A stretch of 64,000 nt of DNA from JAAYRQ01 sp035647235 (GTDB taxonomy: Bacteria > Bacillota > Syntrophomonadia > Syntrophomonadales > Syntrophomonadaceae), in the NCBI GenBank assembly GCA_964514235.1, contig CAZEPV010000003.1:93477-157476 (forward strand), read 5' to 3'. Shown here in pieces: positions 7,747 through 16,119 of this stretch. The translations under genes were made by a program, and so were the position numbers. Positions within the stretch are counted from its first letter, which is position 1. Each line of letters opens with the position of its first letter. The notes under the pieces were generated by a model. The model searched no databases, was not told where the DNA came from, and saw only the letters and a list, made by a program, of their open reading frames with translations.

Positions 7747-8799
7747 ATGCAGAAGAAAAACAATAATCCGTATGATCTGGCCAGTTATGATTTTTTCCTA
7801 CCTAGGGAATTAATAGCTGATTATCCAGTAGAACCAAGAGATAGCTCTAGATTATTAGTCCTAGATAGGGATAATGGAAAAAAACAAACTGATAATTTTG
7901 CCGCCATAGGCCGTTTTTTTAATAAGGGTGATACACTAGTCCTTAATGAAACTAAAGTCTTGCCAGCTAGATTATATGGTTTTAAAGATACCGGGGCTAG
8001 GGTGGAACTATTATTACTTAAAAATCTGGGTTCATATTGGGAGGTCATTGCTAGACCAGCCAAGAGGTTAAAAAAAGGGGCCATAGTGAAATGTGATGAT
8101 AGTGATACCTATATAGAGATAGTAAAAGAGCTCCATATGCCAGGGGGCAGGCTAATAAAATTCCATCATGTAGGGGATGAATTGGATTTTATAAAGCGGG
8201 TGGGGCAGATGCCCCTGCCACCTTATATCAATCGGCCTGCTAAAGCAAGCGACATCATAAGCTATCAAACTGTTTATGCTAAGGATATTGGTTCGGCAGC
8301 AGCTCCTACGGCGGGATTGCATTTTACCCAGGAATTGCTAGCAAAAATCGCAGCCCAAGGGGTTAATATTGTTTACATAGTCTTGCATGTGGGGTTAGGG
8401 ACATTTAGACCCGTTGCTAGTACAGATATTCGCCAACATATAATGCATACGGAAAGTTTCTATGTATCTGCAGAAACGGCAGATATTCTTAATGAGACGA
8501 AATTAAAAGGTAATAATATAATAGCAGTTGGAACTACAGTAGTTAGGGCTTTAGAGACCATTTACAATAATTATGCTAGTTTTATGGGCCACACTGGTGA
8601 AACTGATATTTTTATTTACCCAGGTTATGAATTTAAGGCTATTGATAAATTAATTACTAATTTTCATTTACCCTTTTCCTCCTTACTTATGTTGGTAGCT
8701 GCTTTCGCAGGATATGATAATATTATGGATGCTTACGCTTATGCAATTGAAAATAAATATCGCTTTTTCAGTTATGGTGATGCCATGCTTATAAACTAA
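7747..8799 (+). CDS. queA: S-adenosylmethionine:tRNA ribosyltransferase-isomerase QueA
   Basis: QueA, 350 residues. It transfers the ribosyl part of SAM to 7-aminomethyl-7-deazaguanine in tRNA to make epoxyqueuosine, the substrate of QueH. Family segments seen are FFLPRELIADYPVEPRDSS, LNETKVLPARL, GSAAAPTAGLHFT, LHVGLGTFRPV and NFHLPFSSLLMLVAAFAG. The start codon is three bases after the DUF2905 stop. It acts between Tgt and QueH, both encoded here. Confidence 0.96.
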   Translation: MQKKNNNPYDLASYDFFLPRELIADYPVEPRDSSRLLVLDRDNGKKQTDNFAAIGRFFNKGDTLVLNETKVLPARLYGFKDTGARVELLLLKNLGSYWEVIARPAKRLKKGAIVKCDDSDTYIEIVKELHMPGGRLIKFHHVGDELDFIKRVGQMPLPPYINRPAKASDIISYQTVYAKDIGSAAAPTAGLHFTQELLAKIAAQGVNIVYIVLHVGLGTFRPVASTDIRQHIMHTESFYVSAETADILNETKLKGNNIIAVGTTVVRALETIYNNYASFMGHTGETDIFIYPGYEFKAIDKLITNFHLPFSSLLMLVAAFAGYDNIMDAYAYAIENKYRFFSYGDAMLIN

Positions 8800-8817
8800 A
8801 GAAGCTTGGAGGCATAT

Positions 8818-9924
8818 ATGTTACAATTTACAATTATAAAAAAAGACGAAAATTCATATGCAAGACTAGGTAAGCTAAGAACTGCCCATTCTACTATCCC
8901 TACTCCAGTATTTATGCCTGTTGGTACTCAAGCTACGGTCAAGAGTCTGACTCCAGATGATTTGGAGGAAATCGGGATTGAGATTATTTTAGCGAATACT
9001 TACCATCTCTATTTAAGACCAGGAGACAAGTTAATTGAAAAGGCTGGGGCTTTACATAAATTTATGAGTTGGGATAAAAGTATCCTTACCGATAGTGGGG
9101 GCTTTCAGGTTTTTAGTCTGAGTAAATTGAGAAGAATAACTGATGACGGAGTTTATTTTAATTCGCATATTGATGGCTCTAAGCACTTTTTAACTCCCGA
9201 AAAGGTGATAGAAATTGAGCAAAAATTAGGGGCCGATATAGCCATGTGTTTTGATGAGTGCTCCCCTTATCCCTGTTCCTATGAGGAGGCTCACAAAGCA
9301 GTCCAGCGGACTACCGCTTGGGCTAGGAGATGTAAGTTGGCCCACAATAGGGCTGACCAAGCCTTATTCGGCATAGTACAGGGTAACGTTTTTCAGGACC
9401 TGCGTACCCAAAGCATTCTAGATTTAGTAGAATTAGATTTTCCTGGTTATGCCATAGGTGGTTTAAGTGTAGGGGAACCTAAGGAGGATATGCACAGAAT
9501 TTTGGATTTAACCCATCACCTTTTACCTGAGGCCAAGCCCCGTTATTTAATGGGGGTAGGAGCCCCAGAAGATTTAGTTGAAGGGGTTAAAAGGGGTGTA
9601 GATATGTTTGATTGTGTTTTACCTACTAGATTAGCTAGGCATGGTACTGCTTATACTAAGAAGGGCAGAATAACAGTTAGAAATGCTACCTATGCTGAAG
9701 ATTTCACCCCTATAGATAATGAATGTGATTGTATAGTATGCCAAAAATATAGCAGGGCCTATATAAGGCATTTGATTAAAGCCGGGGAAATATTAGCGGC
9801 AAGACTACTTAGCTATCATAATGTTTATTTTTTAGCTAAACTTATGGAGGATATAAGGGAGGCTATTAAAATGGGGGAATTTGAAAGCTTTTATGCTAAT
9901 TTCTTTAATAAATATATCTATTAA
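8818..9924 (+). CDS. tgt: tRNA-guanine transglycosylase
   Basis: Tgt, 368 residues. It exchanges guanine-34 of GUN-anticodon tRNAs for preQ1, the entry step of queuosine modification. Motifs are TDSGGFQVFS with the general-base Asp (D92), GGLSVGEPKEDM, MFDCVLPTRLARHG with the nucleophilic Asp, and a zinc site CDCIVCQ plus a downstream His. ATG at 8818 is five bases after GGAGG; an upstream TTG at 8806 overlaps that site and is rejected. No preQ1 biosynthesis genes are in the window. Confidence 0.97.
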   Translation: MLQFTIIKKDENSYARLGKLRTAHSTIPTPVFMPVGTQATVKSLTPDDLEEIGIEIILANTYHLYLRPGDKLIEKAGALHKFMSWDKSILTDSGGFQVFSLSKLRRITDDGVYFNSHIDGSKHFLTPEKVIEIEQKLGADIAMCFDECSPYPCSYEEAHKAVQRTTAWARRCKLAHNRADQALFGIVQGNVFQDLRTQSILDLVELDFPGYAIGGLSVGEPKEDMHRILDLTHHLLPEAKPRYLMGVGAPEDLVEGVKRGVDMFDCVLPTRLARHGTAYTKKGRITVRNATYAEDFTPIDNECDCIVCQKYSRAYIRHLIKAGEILAARLLSYHNVYFLAKLMEDIREAIKMGEFESFYANFFNKYIY

Positions 9925-9990
9925 CAAGGAATTAGCTAACTTATATAGAAGTATAAATGAGTTTTGAAAAATTAAGGAGTGATTAGGAAG

Positions 9991-10260
9991 ATGAATCAAA
10001 GTTGGTTAACTATAATAATCTATTTCGGAGTATTTTTCCTTATATTTTGGTTATTTATTATTAAGCCTAGAAGAACCCAGGAAAAAAAGCATACCCAGAT
10101 GGTGGATAGTCTAAGAAAAGGGGAAAAGGTAGTTACTATCGGGGGTATAAATGGTGAGATTGCTAGGGTGAAAGATGAAACTGTTATGCTAAAAGTAGCC
10201 GAAAATCTCGAAATGGAAATTTTAACAAAAGCTATTGCCTATAAGGTAGATGAGGATTAA
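9991..10260 (+). CDS. yajC: Preprotein translocase subunit YajC
   Basis: YajC, 89 residues. One N-terminal membrane helix (about 5-24) ends in KPRRTQEKK, followed by the conserved cytoplasmic segment LRKGEKVVTIGGINGEI. It associates with SecDF. ATG at 9991 is preferred over GTG at 9979, which overlaps AAGGAG. The downstream HD gene starts on its last stop-codon base (TAATG). Confidence 0.93.
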   Translation: MNQSWLTIIIYFGVFFLIFWLFIIKPRRTQEKKHTQMVDSLRKGEKVVTIGGINGEIARVKDETVMLKVAENLEMEILTKAIAYKVDED

Positions 10261-10919
10261 TGGTAAGCTTAGATGAAGTAAAAGCTAATCCTATGGTTAG
10301 AACCTTTATCGAAAAAGGTAATGAACATTTGGCACAGATGGGTTTTACTGATCATGGGCCAATTCATGTTTTACTGGTATCTAATTTATCCAGAGAGATA
10401 CTTTCTAAACTTGGCTATGAAAAACGCTTTGTTGAATTAGCTGGGATTGCAGGTTATATGCACGACATCGGTAATGTCATAAGTCGTTATGGACATAGCC
10501 AAAGTGGTGCTTTAATGGCGGTAGAAATACTCGCGGGGATGGGCATGGATCCTGCCGAAATAGCTATAATTGCTGCAGCTATCGGCAATCATGACGAAGG
10601 TTATGGGCATCCGGTAAATGTGGTTGCAGCAGCCTTAATTTTGGCAGACAAGTCACATGTACATAGAAACCGAGTGAGGAATACCGATGTAGCTACATTC
10701 GATATACATGATAGGGTTAATTATGCTGTGGAACATTCAGTACTTTCCATTGACGAAAAGCGAAAATTAATTACAATGGAATTGGCAATTGATATTAAAA
10801 TATGTCCCGTAATGGAATATTTCGAAATATTTCTAAGTCGTATGATTATGTGTCGTAGAGCAGCTAGCTTTCTAGATTGTCAGTTTGAACTTATAATCAA
10901 CGGGGCCAAGCTATTATAA
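10260..10919 (+). CDS. HD-domain phosphohydrolase-like protein
   Basis: A 219-residue soluble protein with an HD domain: HVLLVSNLSREIL, then GYMHDIGNVISRYGHSQSGA with the HD pair, AAIGNHDEG and ALILADKSH. The arrangement is that of metal-dependent phosphohydrolases; the substrate is unknown. It overlaps yajC by one base, so it is translationally coupled, and sits between yajC and secD. That placement hints at a link with translocation or just operon convenience. The C-terminal 70 residues are not recognisable. Confidence 0.75.
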   Translation: MVSLDEVKANPMVRTFIEKGNEHLAQMGFTDHGPIHVLLVSNLSREILSKLGYEKRFVELAGIAGYMHDIGNVISRYGHSQSGALMAVEILAGMGMDPAEIAIIAAAIGNHDEGYGHPVNVVAAALILADKSHVHRNRVRNTDVATFDIHDRVNYAVEHSVLSIDEKRKLITMELAIDIKICPVMEYFEIFLSRMIMCRRAASFLDCQFELIINGAKLL

Positions 10920-10948
10920 CAATTCTAATGTGAAGGAGGATAAATTGG

Positions 10949-12154
10949 GTGCAAAAAAATACTAGCATTGCGGTTGTGGCCTCATTGGTATTAGCCCTCG
11001 CCTTAATAGTCTATTTCATTTACCAGCCTTTGTTAAACAATATAAATTTGGGACTGGACTTAAGGGGCGGTTTAAGAGTTGTATTAGAGGCACAAGAGGC
11101 AGAAGGGGAGAAAATAACGGAAGATACTATTCAGAAAGCGGTGGGTATCTTACGTAGTCGGGTAGACAGTCTAGGGGTTAAAGAAACTACCCTATATCCC
11201 CAAGGAGATAAAAGGGTAGTTATTGAAATTGCGGGGGAAGAAGACCCAGAAGCAGCGGTTGATATACTTAAAAACACTGCCCAATTAGAATTCTGGGATC
11301 AGGAGGGTAATGTGCTTGTTACTGGTAAGCATCTCAAGGATGCCCAAGCCCGAATGACCCAAGATGGTAAAACGGCCGAGGTAACTATCGAATTTGATAA
11401 AGAAGGCAGTAAGCTATTCGCTAAGGCCACCCAAGAAAATCTCAATATGCCCATTGCCATAGTTATAGATAACGAAATTATTAGTGCCCCTAATGTAAGT
11501 AGTGTCATCACGACAGGAAATGCGGTTATAACAGGCAGCTTTACAGCTAAGGAAGCCCAGGATTTAGCAGTCTTACTTAGGTCTGGGGCTTTACCAGTCA
11601 GTTTTGAAGTTTTAGAAAAAAGGTCAGTCGGGCCGACTTTAGGTGCCGAATCATTAGAAAAAAGCATTAAGGCAGGTATTATCGGCCTTATTGCCATTTT
11701 ATTATTCATGCTAGGCTATTATCGTTTATCGGGTTTAGTAGCGGACATATCGCTTGTATTATATTCCTTGATAGTTTTAGGTGTCATGTATTTATTGGGT
11801 GCGGTTCTAACCTTACCGGGAATAGCAGGTATTGCCTTATCAATAGGTATGGCGGTAGATGCCAATATTATTATTTATGAAAGAATTAAGGAAGAACTAA
11901 GATATGGCAAGACCTTACGGGCTGCTATTGAAGCTGGCTTTAAACGGGCCTTTATAGCCATTTTTGATGCTAATATTACTACTTTAATTACTGCCTTAGT
12001 CCTGATGTATTTTGGTACTGGCCCTATTAAAGGATTTGCAGTTACCCTTTCCATAGGAATAGTGGCTAGTTTATTAGTCGCACTTACATTTACCCGTTAT
12101 GTTTTGACTCTGTTTGCCAACATTGCTCAAAATACCAAACTATACGGGGTATAA
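10949..12154 (+). CDS. secD: Protein translocase subunit SecD
   Basis: SecD, 401 residues. It forms SecDF, which uses the proton gradient to assist protein export. There is a first membrane helix (8-28), the D1 motif LGLDLRGGLRVVLEA, an extracytoplasmic P1 region (about 40-230), then five helices with GIALSIGMAVDANIIIYERIKEE. GTG start at 10949, eight bases after AAGGAGGA. It is shorter than E. coli SecD, as usual in Firmicutes. secF follows after 12 bases. Confidence 0.97.
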   Translation: MQKNTSIAVVASLVLALALIVYFIYQPLLNNINLGLDLRGGLRVVLEAQEAEGEKITEDTIQKAVGILRSRVDSLGVKETTLYPQGDKRVVIEIAGEEDPEAAVDILKNTAQLEFWDQEGNVLVTGKHLKDAQARMTQDGKTAEVTIEFDKEGSKLFAKATQENLNMPIAIVIDNEIISAPNVSSVITTGNAVITGSFTAKEAQDLAVLLRSGALPVSFEVLEKRSVGPTLGAESLEKSIKAGIIGLIAILLFMLGYYRLSGLVADISLVLYSLIVLGVMYLLGAVLTLPGIAGIALSIGMAVDANIIIYERIKEELRYGKTLRAAIEAGFKRAFIAIFDANITTLITALVLMYFGTGPIKGFAVTLSIGIVASLLVALTFTRYVLTLFANIAQNTKLYGV

Positions 12155-12166
12155 GGAGGGGATATC

Positions 12167-13006
12167 ATGCAAATTATAGAAAGAAGAAAATGGTTCTACT
12201 TGTTATCACTTATAATCATAATTCCCGGTTTGATTTCTTTGGCATACCAAGGCCTTAATCTGGGTATAGACTTTAAAGGTGGTTCTATACTTCATGTAAA
12301 AATGGAGGAATCTATACAGGTCCAAGATGTCAGGTCTGCCTTAGTAGACTTGAATTTAGAAAATTCCGAAGTGCAAAAAGGTGGAGATGAATTTTACATT
12401 AGAACAATTGAACTCGATCAGGAACAAAACCGAGAATTACAGGGCACTTTAAAGGATAACTTTGGTAAGGTGGAATTTCTAGGCTCAGAAAGTGTAGGGG
12501 CTGCTATCGGCAGTGAGTTGACGCGAAATGCCTTGTTTGCCCTATTGATAGCTACTGCCCTAATGTTAGTTTATATAACGGTTAGGTTCGAGTGGGCATT
12601 TGGTATAGCGGCTGTTATCCCCATTATTCATAATGTTTTAATAGTTTTGGGGGTATTCTCCATATTCCAATGGGAGGTAAGTAGTTCCTTTATAGCAGCC
12701 ATTTTAACGGTGATAGGTTATTCGATTAATGATACCATTATCATTTTTGATCGGGTTCGTGAAAATATGCGGCTAAAACTTAAAGTTGACCGAATAACCC
12801 TATTAAATAAAAGCATTATGCAGACTCTAAACCGTTCGATTAATACGGTTTTGACCTCGACTTTTGCTTTGATTGCTTTGCTTTTGTTTGGTGGAACTAC
12901 AATTAAAATATTTATTTTGGCCATGTTGATTGGTTTCATTAGTGGGGCTTACTCTTCAATCTTTATTGCCAGCCCAATTTTATATGAAATAAAAAACAAG
13001 GCATAA
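12167..13006 (+). CDS. secF: Protein translocase subunit SecF
   Basis: SecF, 279 residues and six predicted membrane helices. Motifs are LGIDFKGGSILHV near the start and TVIGYSINDTIIIFDRVREN in the fourth helix region, with the Asp residues used in proton transfer. ATG follows AAGGAGGGG. It is the last gene of the ruv-que-sec run; a riboswitch-controlled gene follows. Confidence 0.97.
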   Translation: MQIIERRKWFYLLSLIIIIPGLISLAYQGLNLGIDFKGGSILHVKMEESIQVQDVRSALVDLNLENSEVQKGGDEFYIRTIELDQEQNRELQGTLKDNFGKVEFLGSESVGAAIGSELTRNALFALLIATALMLVYITVRFEWAFGIAAVIPIIHNVLIVLGVFSIFQWEVSSSFIAAILTVIGYSINDTIIIFDRVRENMRLKLKVDRITLLNKSIMQTLNRSINTVLTSTFALIALLLFGGTTIKIFILAMLIGFISGAYSSIFIASPILYEIKNKA

Positions 13007-13050
13007 AAATAAAATATTGTTACTATTAAAAAGTTAATTTAATATACTAT

Positions 13051-13133
13051 ATTAGTCAGGCATATTGCTGGGCTTTATTTAAGCAGCGGAACACCGTGGG
13101 ACCTCATTTTAACAAATGAAGTCCCTTTTTTTT
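13051..13133 (+). promoter_or_regulatory. Candidate NiCo (czcD) riboswitch
   Basis: From 13056 the order CAGGCA, GC-x-GGGCT, AGC-x-GCGGAACA and GTGGGAC matches the order of conserved blocks that I recall for the czcD/NiCo aptamer, with very short P2 (GCA/TGC), P3 (GCT/AGC) and P4 stems. The terminal GGGAC is also the 5' arm of the terminator at 13098-13133. The family's known mechanism is that bound Ni2+ or Co2+ holds these bases and prevents termination. The next gene is a cation diffusion facilitator, the classic target. The P1 stem is weak (one mismatch). Confidence 0.55.
13098..13133 (+). terminator. Regulated terminator before the efflux gene
   Basis: GGGACCTCATTT (13098-13109) pairs with AAATGAAGTCCC (13114-13125) with one mismatch, followed by eight T. 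It ends 14 bases before the efflux start codon, so read-through is required for expression. Confidence 0.85.
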
Positions 13134-13147
13134 AAGGGGGAGATAAA

Positions 13148-14026
13148 GTGGATAAGAGGGTCAAGGCGGCATGGTTGTCGGTATTTAGCAATATTACTTT
13201 GATGTCTTCCAAGTTTCTAGTAGGTTTTAGTATAGGCTCTATCAGTGTTATATCTGAAGCTATACATTCTGCTAATGATTTAGTAGCTTCATTTATTGCC
13301 CTTTTTGCGGTTAAAAAGTCTACAGAACCACCAGATGAAAGGCATCCATATGGACATGGAAAAATTGAAAATGTATCTGGTACTATAGAGGCTCTACTGA
13401 TATTTATTGCTGCAGCTATGATTATAAATGAAGCAGTGAAAAAGATTTTTAAAGGTGGACAGATAGAGGCATTAGGTTGGGGGATAATTGTCATGGGTGC
13501 TTCCGCTCTTGTTAACTTTTTTGTATCTTCCTATCTTTTAAAAGTTGCTAAAGCAGAAGATTCAATCGCCTTAGAAGCAGATGGCATGCATTTGAGGACA
13601 GATGTTTACACTTCCTTAGGTGTTTGTGTGGCTTTGGTTTTGATACATTTTACGGGGTGGAGTATTATTGACCCTATAGCAGCTATACTAGTAGCTTTAT
13701 TAATTATTAAGGCGGCCTATGATCTCACCAGAAAAGCCTTTATGCCTTTAGTAGATACTGCCTTAGATGCAGATACCATTAATATCATCGAAAGTACTTT
13801 AGCTGAATATAAGGAGCATTTTGTGGAATACCATAAACTGCGGACTCGGAAAGCTGGGCGGGAATCCCACATAGACTTGCATTTAGTGGTTAGCCCATAT
13901 AAAAGCATCCAAGAAGCCCACGATTTATGCGACAAAATTGAAAATAAAATAAAAGACATGATACCCTATGCCCACATTTTAATTCATGTAGAACCCGAAA
14001 TTAATAGCCATAATAGCCAAGCCTAA
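13148..14026 (+). CDS. Cation diffusion facilitator efflux transporter
   Basis: CDF family transporter, 292 residues. It exports divalent metal ions (Zn, Co, Ni, Cd, Fe or Mn) in exchange for protons. Helices run from about 12 to 200, and a ferredoxin-like cytoplasmic domain follows (about 205-290). Metal-site motifs are SEAIHSANDLV in helix 2 and LEADGMHLRTDVYTS in helix 5, each with the His/Asp pair. DERHPYGHGKIE is the usual loop. GTG at 13148 follows AAGGGGGA. The upstream riboswitch candidate argues for Co/Ni as the physiological metals. Confidence 0.92.
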   Translation: MDKRVKAAWLSVFSNITLMSSKFLVGFSIGSISVISEAIHSANDLVASFIALFAVKKSTEPPDERHPYGHGKIENVSGTIEALLIFIAAAMIINEAVKKIFKGGQIEALGWGIIVMGASALVNFFVSSYLLKVAKAEDSIALEADGMHLRTDVYTSLGVCVALVLIHFTGWSIIDPIAAILVALLIIKAAYDLTRKAFMPLVDTALDADTINIIESTLAEYKEHFVEYHKLRTRKAGRESHIDLHLVVSPYKSIQEAHDLCDKIENKIKDMIPYAHILIHVEPEINSHNSQA

Positions 14027-14035
14027 AAAGTGTTA

Positions 14036-14064
14036 TTGGAAAAGGGCTTAACAAGGTTTACAAT
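14036..14064 (+). promoter_or_regulatory. Promoter of the LapA-like gene
   Basis: TTGGAA (14036-14041), a 17-base spacer and TACAAT (14059-14064), about 37 bases before the start codon. Confidence 0.45.
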
Positions 14065-14100
14065 AGGAAATATAATATAATGTGTGTGGAGGGGCTAGAT

Positions 14101-14421
14101 ATGCAAGCTTATTTAATTGGGGCGGTTTTTTTCTTATTATCCATTACTATATTTGTTTTTCAAAATACTGATCAAGTAATTGTTAATTTTATCACCTGGA
14201 CATCCCCAGAGGTATCTCTGGCAGTTGTGGTGCTCATTTCTGCATGTATCGGGGCTATAATAACCTTTTTTGTCGATAGTTTTAGGCAAATAAAAATTGC
14301 AAAACGGATTAAGGACTTAAACGATAAAAACATAAAACTGCAGAAGAAGCTTCGGAAAATGGAAAGTAACCTTGGCAAAACAGAAAGCAGCCAAGAAGCA
14401 GCTGCAAGTCGAGATAAGTAA
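14101..14421 (+). CDS. LapA-domain (DUF1049) membrane protein
   Basis: A 106-residue protein with two membrane helices (about 3-20 and 38-60), the FQNTDQVIVNF linker typical of LapA/DUF1049, and a C-terminal coiled coil (about 70-100, lysine and glutamate rich). In Gram-negatives LapA works in lipopolysaccharide assembly; the role in Firmicutes is unknown. ATG at 14101 lies six bases after GGAGGGG. The gene is monocistronic, with its own promoter and terminator. Confidence 0.75.
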   Translation: MQAYLIGAVFFLLSITIFVFQNTDQVIVNFITWTSPEVSLAVVVLISACIGAIITFFVDSFRQIKIAKRIKDLNDKNIKLQKKLRKMESNLGKTESSQEAAASRDK

Positions 14422-14423
14422 AA

Positions 14424-14454
14424 AAAGTCCGGACCATCTTAGGTCCGGATTTTG
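14424..14454 (+). terminator. Intrinsic terminator
   Basis: TCCGGACC (14428-14435), 6-base loop, GGTCCGGA (14442-14449), TTTT. Perfect GC-rich stem. Confidence 0.88.
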
Positions 14455-14616
14455 AATTTATATTTTGGGGGGAAGTAAAATGGAATGAAGGCCTACCCTA
14501 ATTATGCAAAAATTCAGTCAATTTGGCAATACTTATTTTAAAAAAAGTCATAAATAGTGTATGATATTTCAAATACAGTATATTATTGAGTAAAATTATA
14601 GGGAGAGTGGAGAGTT

Positions 14617-15927
14617 TTGTATTTGTCTGGCTCATTAAAAATAAATAATCAAGGTCATCTTGAAATAGGTAATGTCGACACAGTTGAGTTAGCCAAAAAA
14701 TATGGTACACCCTTATGGGTTATAGATGAAAAAGGGCTGCGGGAGAACTGCCGCAGATTTAAAAATGCTTTACCGAAAAATAATTTTGAGGTAGCTTATG
14801 CTAGTAAATCCTTAAACAATATGGCCATACTTCGGATTATTGATGAAGAAGGCTTAAGCCTGGATGTTGTTTCGGGTGGGGAACTATATACTGCCTTAAA
14901 AGCAGGTTTTCCTGCTGAGCGCATTTATTTTCATGGCAACAATAAAGGATATGATGAATTGCAGTATGCTGTAGAATCCGGTATTTATCGTATTGTGGTG
15001 GATAATTTTTTTGAATTGGATTTACTAAATAAAATCTGTGCCCAATTAGGTAAGGTGCAGGAGATTTTACTTCGGATTACACCCGGAGTGGAGGCCTATA
15101 CACATGAGTTTATTCAGACTGGGCAAATTGATTCGAAATTTGGTTTCACTTTACCAGATGGGCAAGCTTTGGCAGGTGTTATAGCTGCGCTTAAATTACC
15201 TAACCTTAATTTAACTGGTATTCATTGTCATATAGGTTCACAAATATTTGCCTTGGATTCCTTTAAGCATGCAGCTATTCTAATGGTGGACTTTTTAGCT
15301 AAAATAAAGGATGAAGCAGGTTATGGGTGTAGTGAATTAGATATAGGCGGGGGATTTGGTATTTATTATACTGATGAGGATGACTTAATTAATCCTAGGG
15401 AATTGATGGAGCTTATCATGGCAACCATAAAGGCAAAAAGTTTAGCCCATAATATTCCCATGCCTAAGGTTATTATAGAACCAGGTCGTGCTATATCTGG
15501 TCCAGCAGGTATTACCTTATATACTGTTGGTTCCAGTAAAGAAGTAAAAGGAATTCGTAAATATGTGGCGGTTGATGGGGGGATGGCAGACAATCCTCGA
15601 CCTGCACTTTATGGTGCTAAATATACGGCTTTATTAGCTAATAAGGCCCTAGAGGAAAAAAAAGAATTAGTATCAATAGCTGGAAAGTGCTGTGAATCTG
15701 GGGATATGTTGATATGGGATATCAAGCTGCCTCAAATAGAAGCTGGTGATATTTTAGCTATCTTTGCTACTGGGGCCTACAATTATTCCATGTCTAGTAA
15801 TTATAACCGCATACCTAGACCAGCCATGATTTTAGTAAATGATGGTAAAGTAGATATAATTGTAAAGCGGGAAACTTATGCAGACCTGGTCAGAAATGAT
15901 CTTATTCCAGCTCGGCTTGAGAAATAA
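14617..15927 (+). CDS. lysA: Diaminopimelate decarboxylase
   Basis: Fold-type III PLP enzyme of 436 residues. It decarboxylates meso-diaminopimelate to lysine. The PLP lysine is K64 in EVAYASKSLNNMAI. Other motifs are HCHIGSQIF, LDIGGGFGIYY, the substrate loop EPGRAISGPAG and the active-site CCESGDML. TTG start at 14617 after a GGAGAGTGGAGAG purine tract. It has no operon partners and is closed by a terminator. lysC lies about 45 kb away in the window, so the lysine pathway is dispersed. Confidence 0.96.
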   Translation: MYLSGSLKINNQGHLEIGNVDTVELAKKYGTPLWVIDEKGLRENCRRFKNALPKNNFEVAYASKSLNNMAILRIIDEEGLSLDVVSGGELYTALKAGFPAERIYFHGNNKGYDELQYAVESGIYRIVVDNFFELDLLNKICAQLGKVQEILLRITPGVEAYTHEFIQTGQIDSKFGFTLPDGQALAGVIAALKLPNLNLTGIHCHIGSQIFALDSFKHAAILMVDFLAKIKDEAGYGCSELDIGGGFGIYYTDEDDLINPRELMELIMATIKAKSLAHNIPMPKVIIEPGRAISGPAGITLYTVGSSKEVKGIRKYVAVDGGMADNPRPALYGAKYTALLANKALEEKKELVSIAGKCCESGDMLIWDIKLPQIEAGDILAIFATGAYNYSMSSNYNRIPRPAMILVNDGKVDIIVKRETYADLVRNDLIPARLEK

Positions 15928-15953
15928 GTATTAAAAGCCATATTATATAAATT

Positions 15954-15984
15954 AACTAGGGATTATTACCCTAGTTTTTATTTT
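15954..15984 (+). terminator. Intrinsic terminator after lysA
   Basis: AACTAGGG (15954-15961) pairs with CCCTAGTT (15969-15976), followed by TTTATTTT. Confidence 0.85.
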
Positions 15985-16068
15985 GAATTAGGGGCGGTTA
16001 TCCGAAAAAAAAATGTTAATTTTAGCTGTCCGAGCTTTAAGCCATTTTAGTAATAATAAGTAAATATG

Positions 16069-16077
16069 TGCTATAAT
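16069..16077 (+). promoter_or_regulatory. Extended -10 promoter
   Basis: TGCTATAAT is a perfect TGn-TATAAT; no good -35 is seen. It starts a long run of genes from the nucleotidyltransferase fusion through scpAB. Confidence 0.6.
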
Positions 16078-16119
16078 GCACTATAATTAATATAAAGTAA
16101 GCTAAAAAAGGAAGATTTA

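Noticed and set aside
13051..13105. T-box or guanidine riboswitch for the efflux gene
   Set aside because: The T-box sequence and the ykkC conserved blocks are absent; the NiCo pattern fits better.
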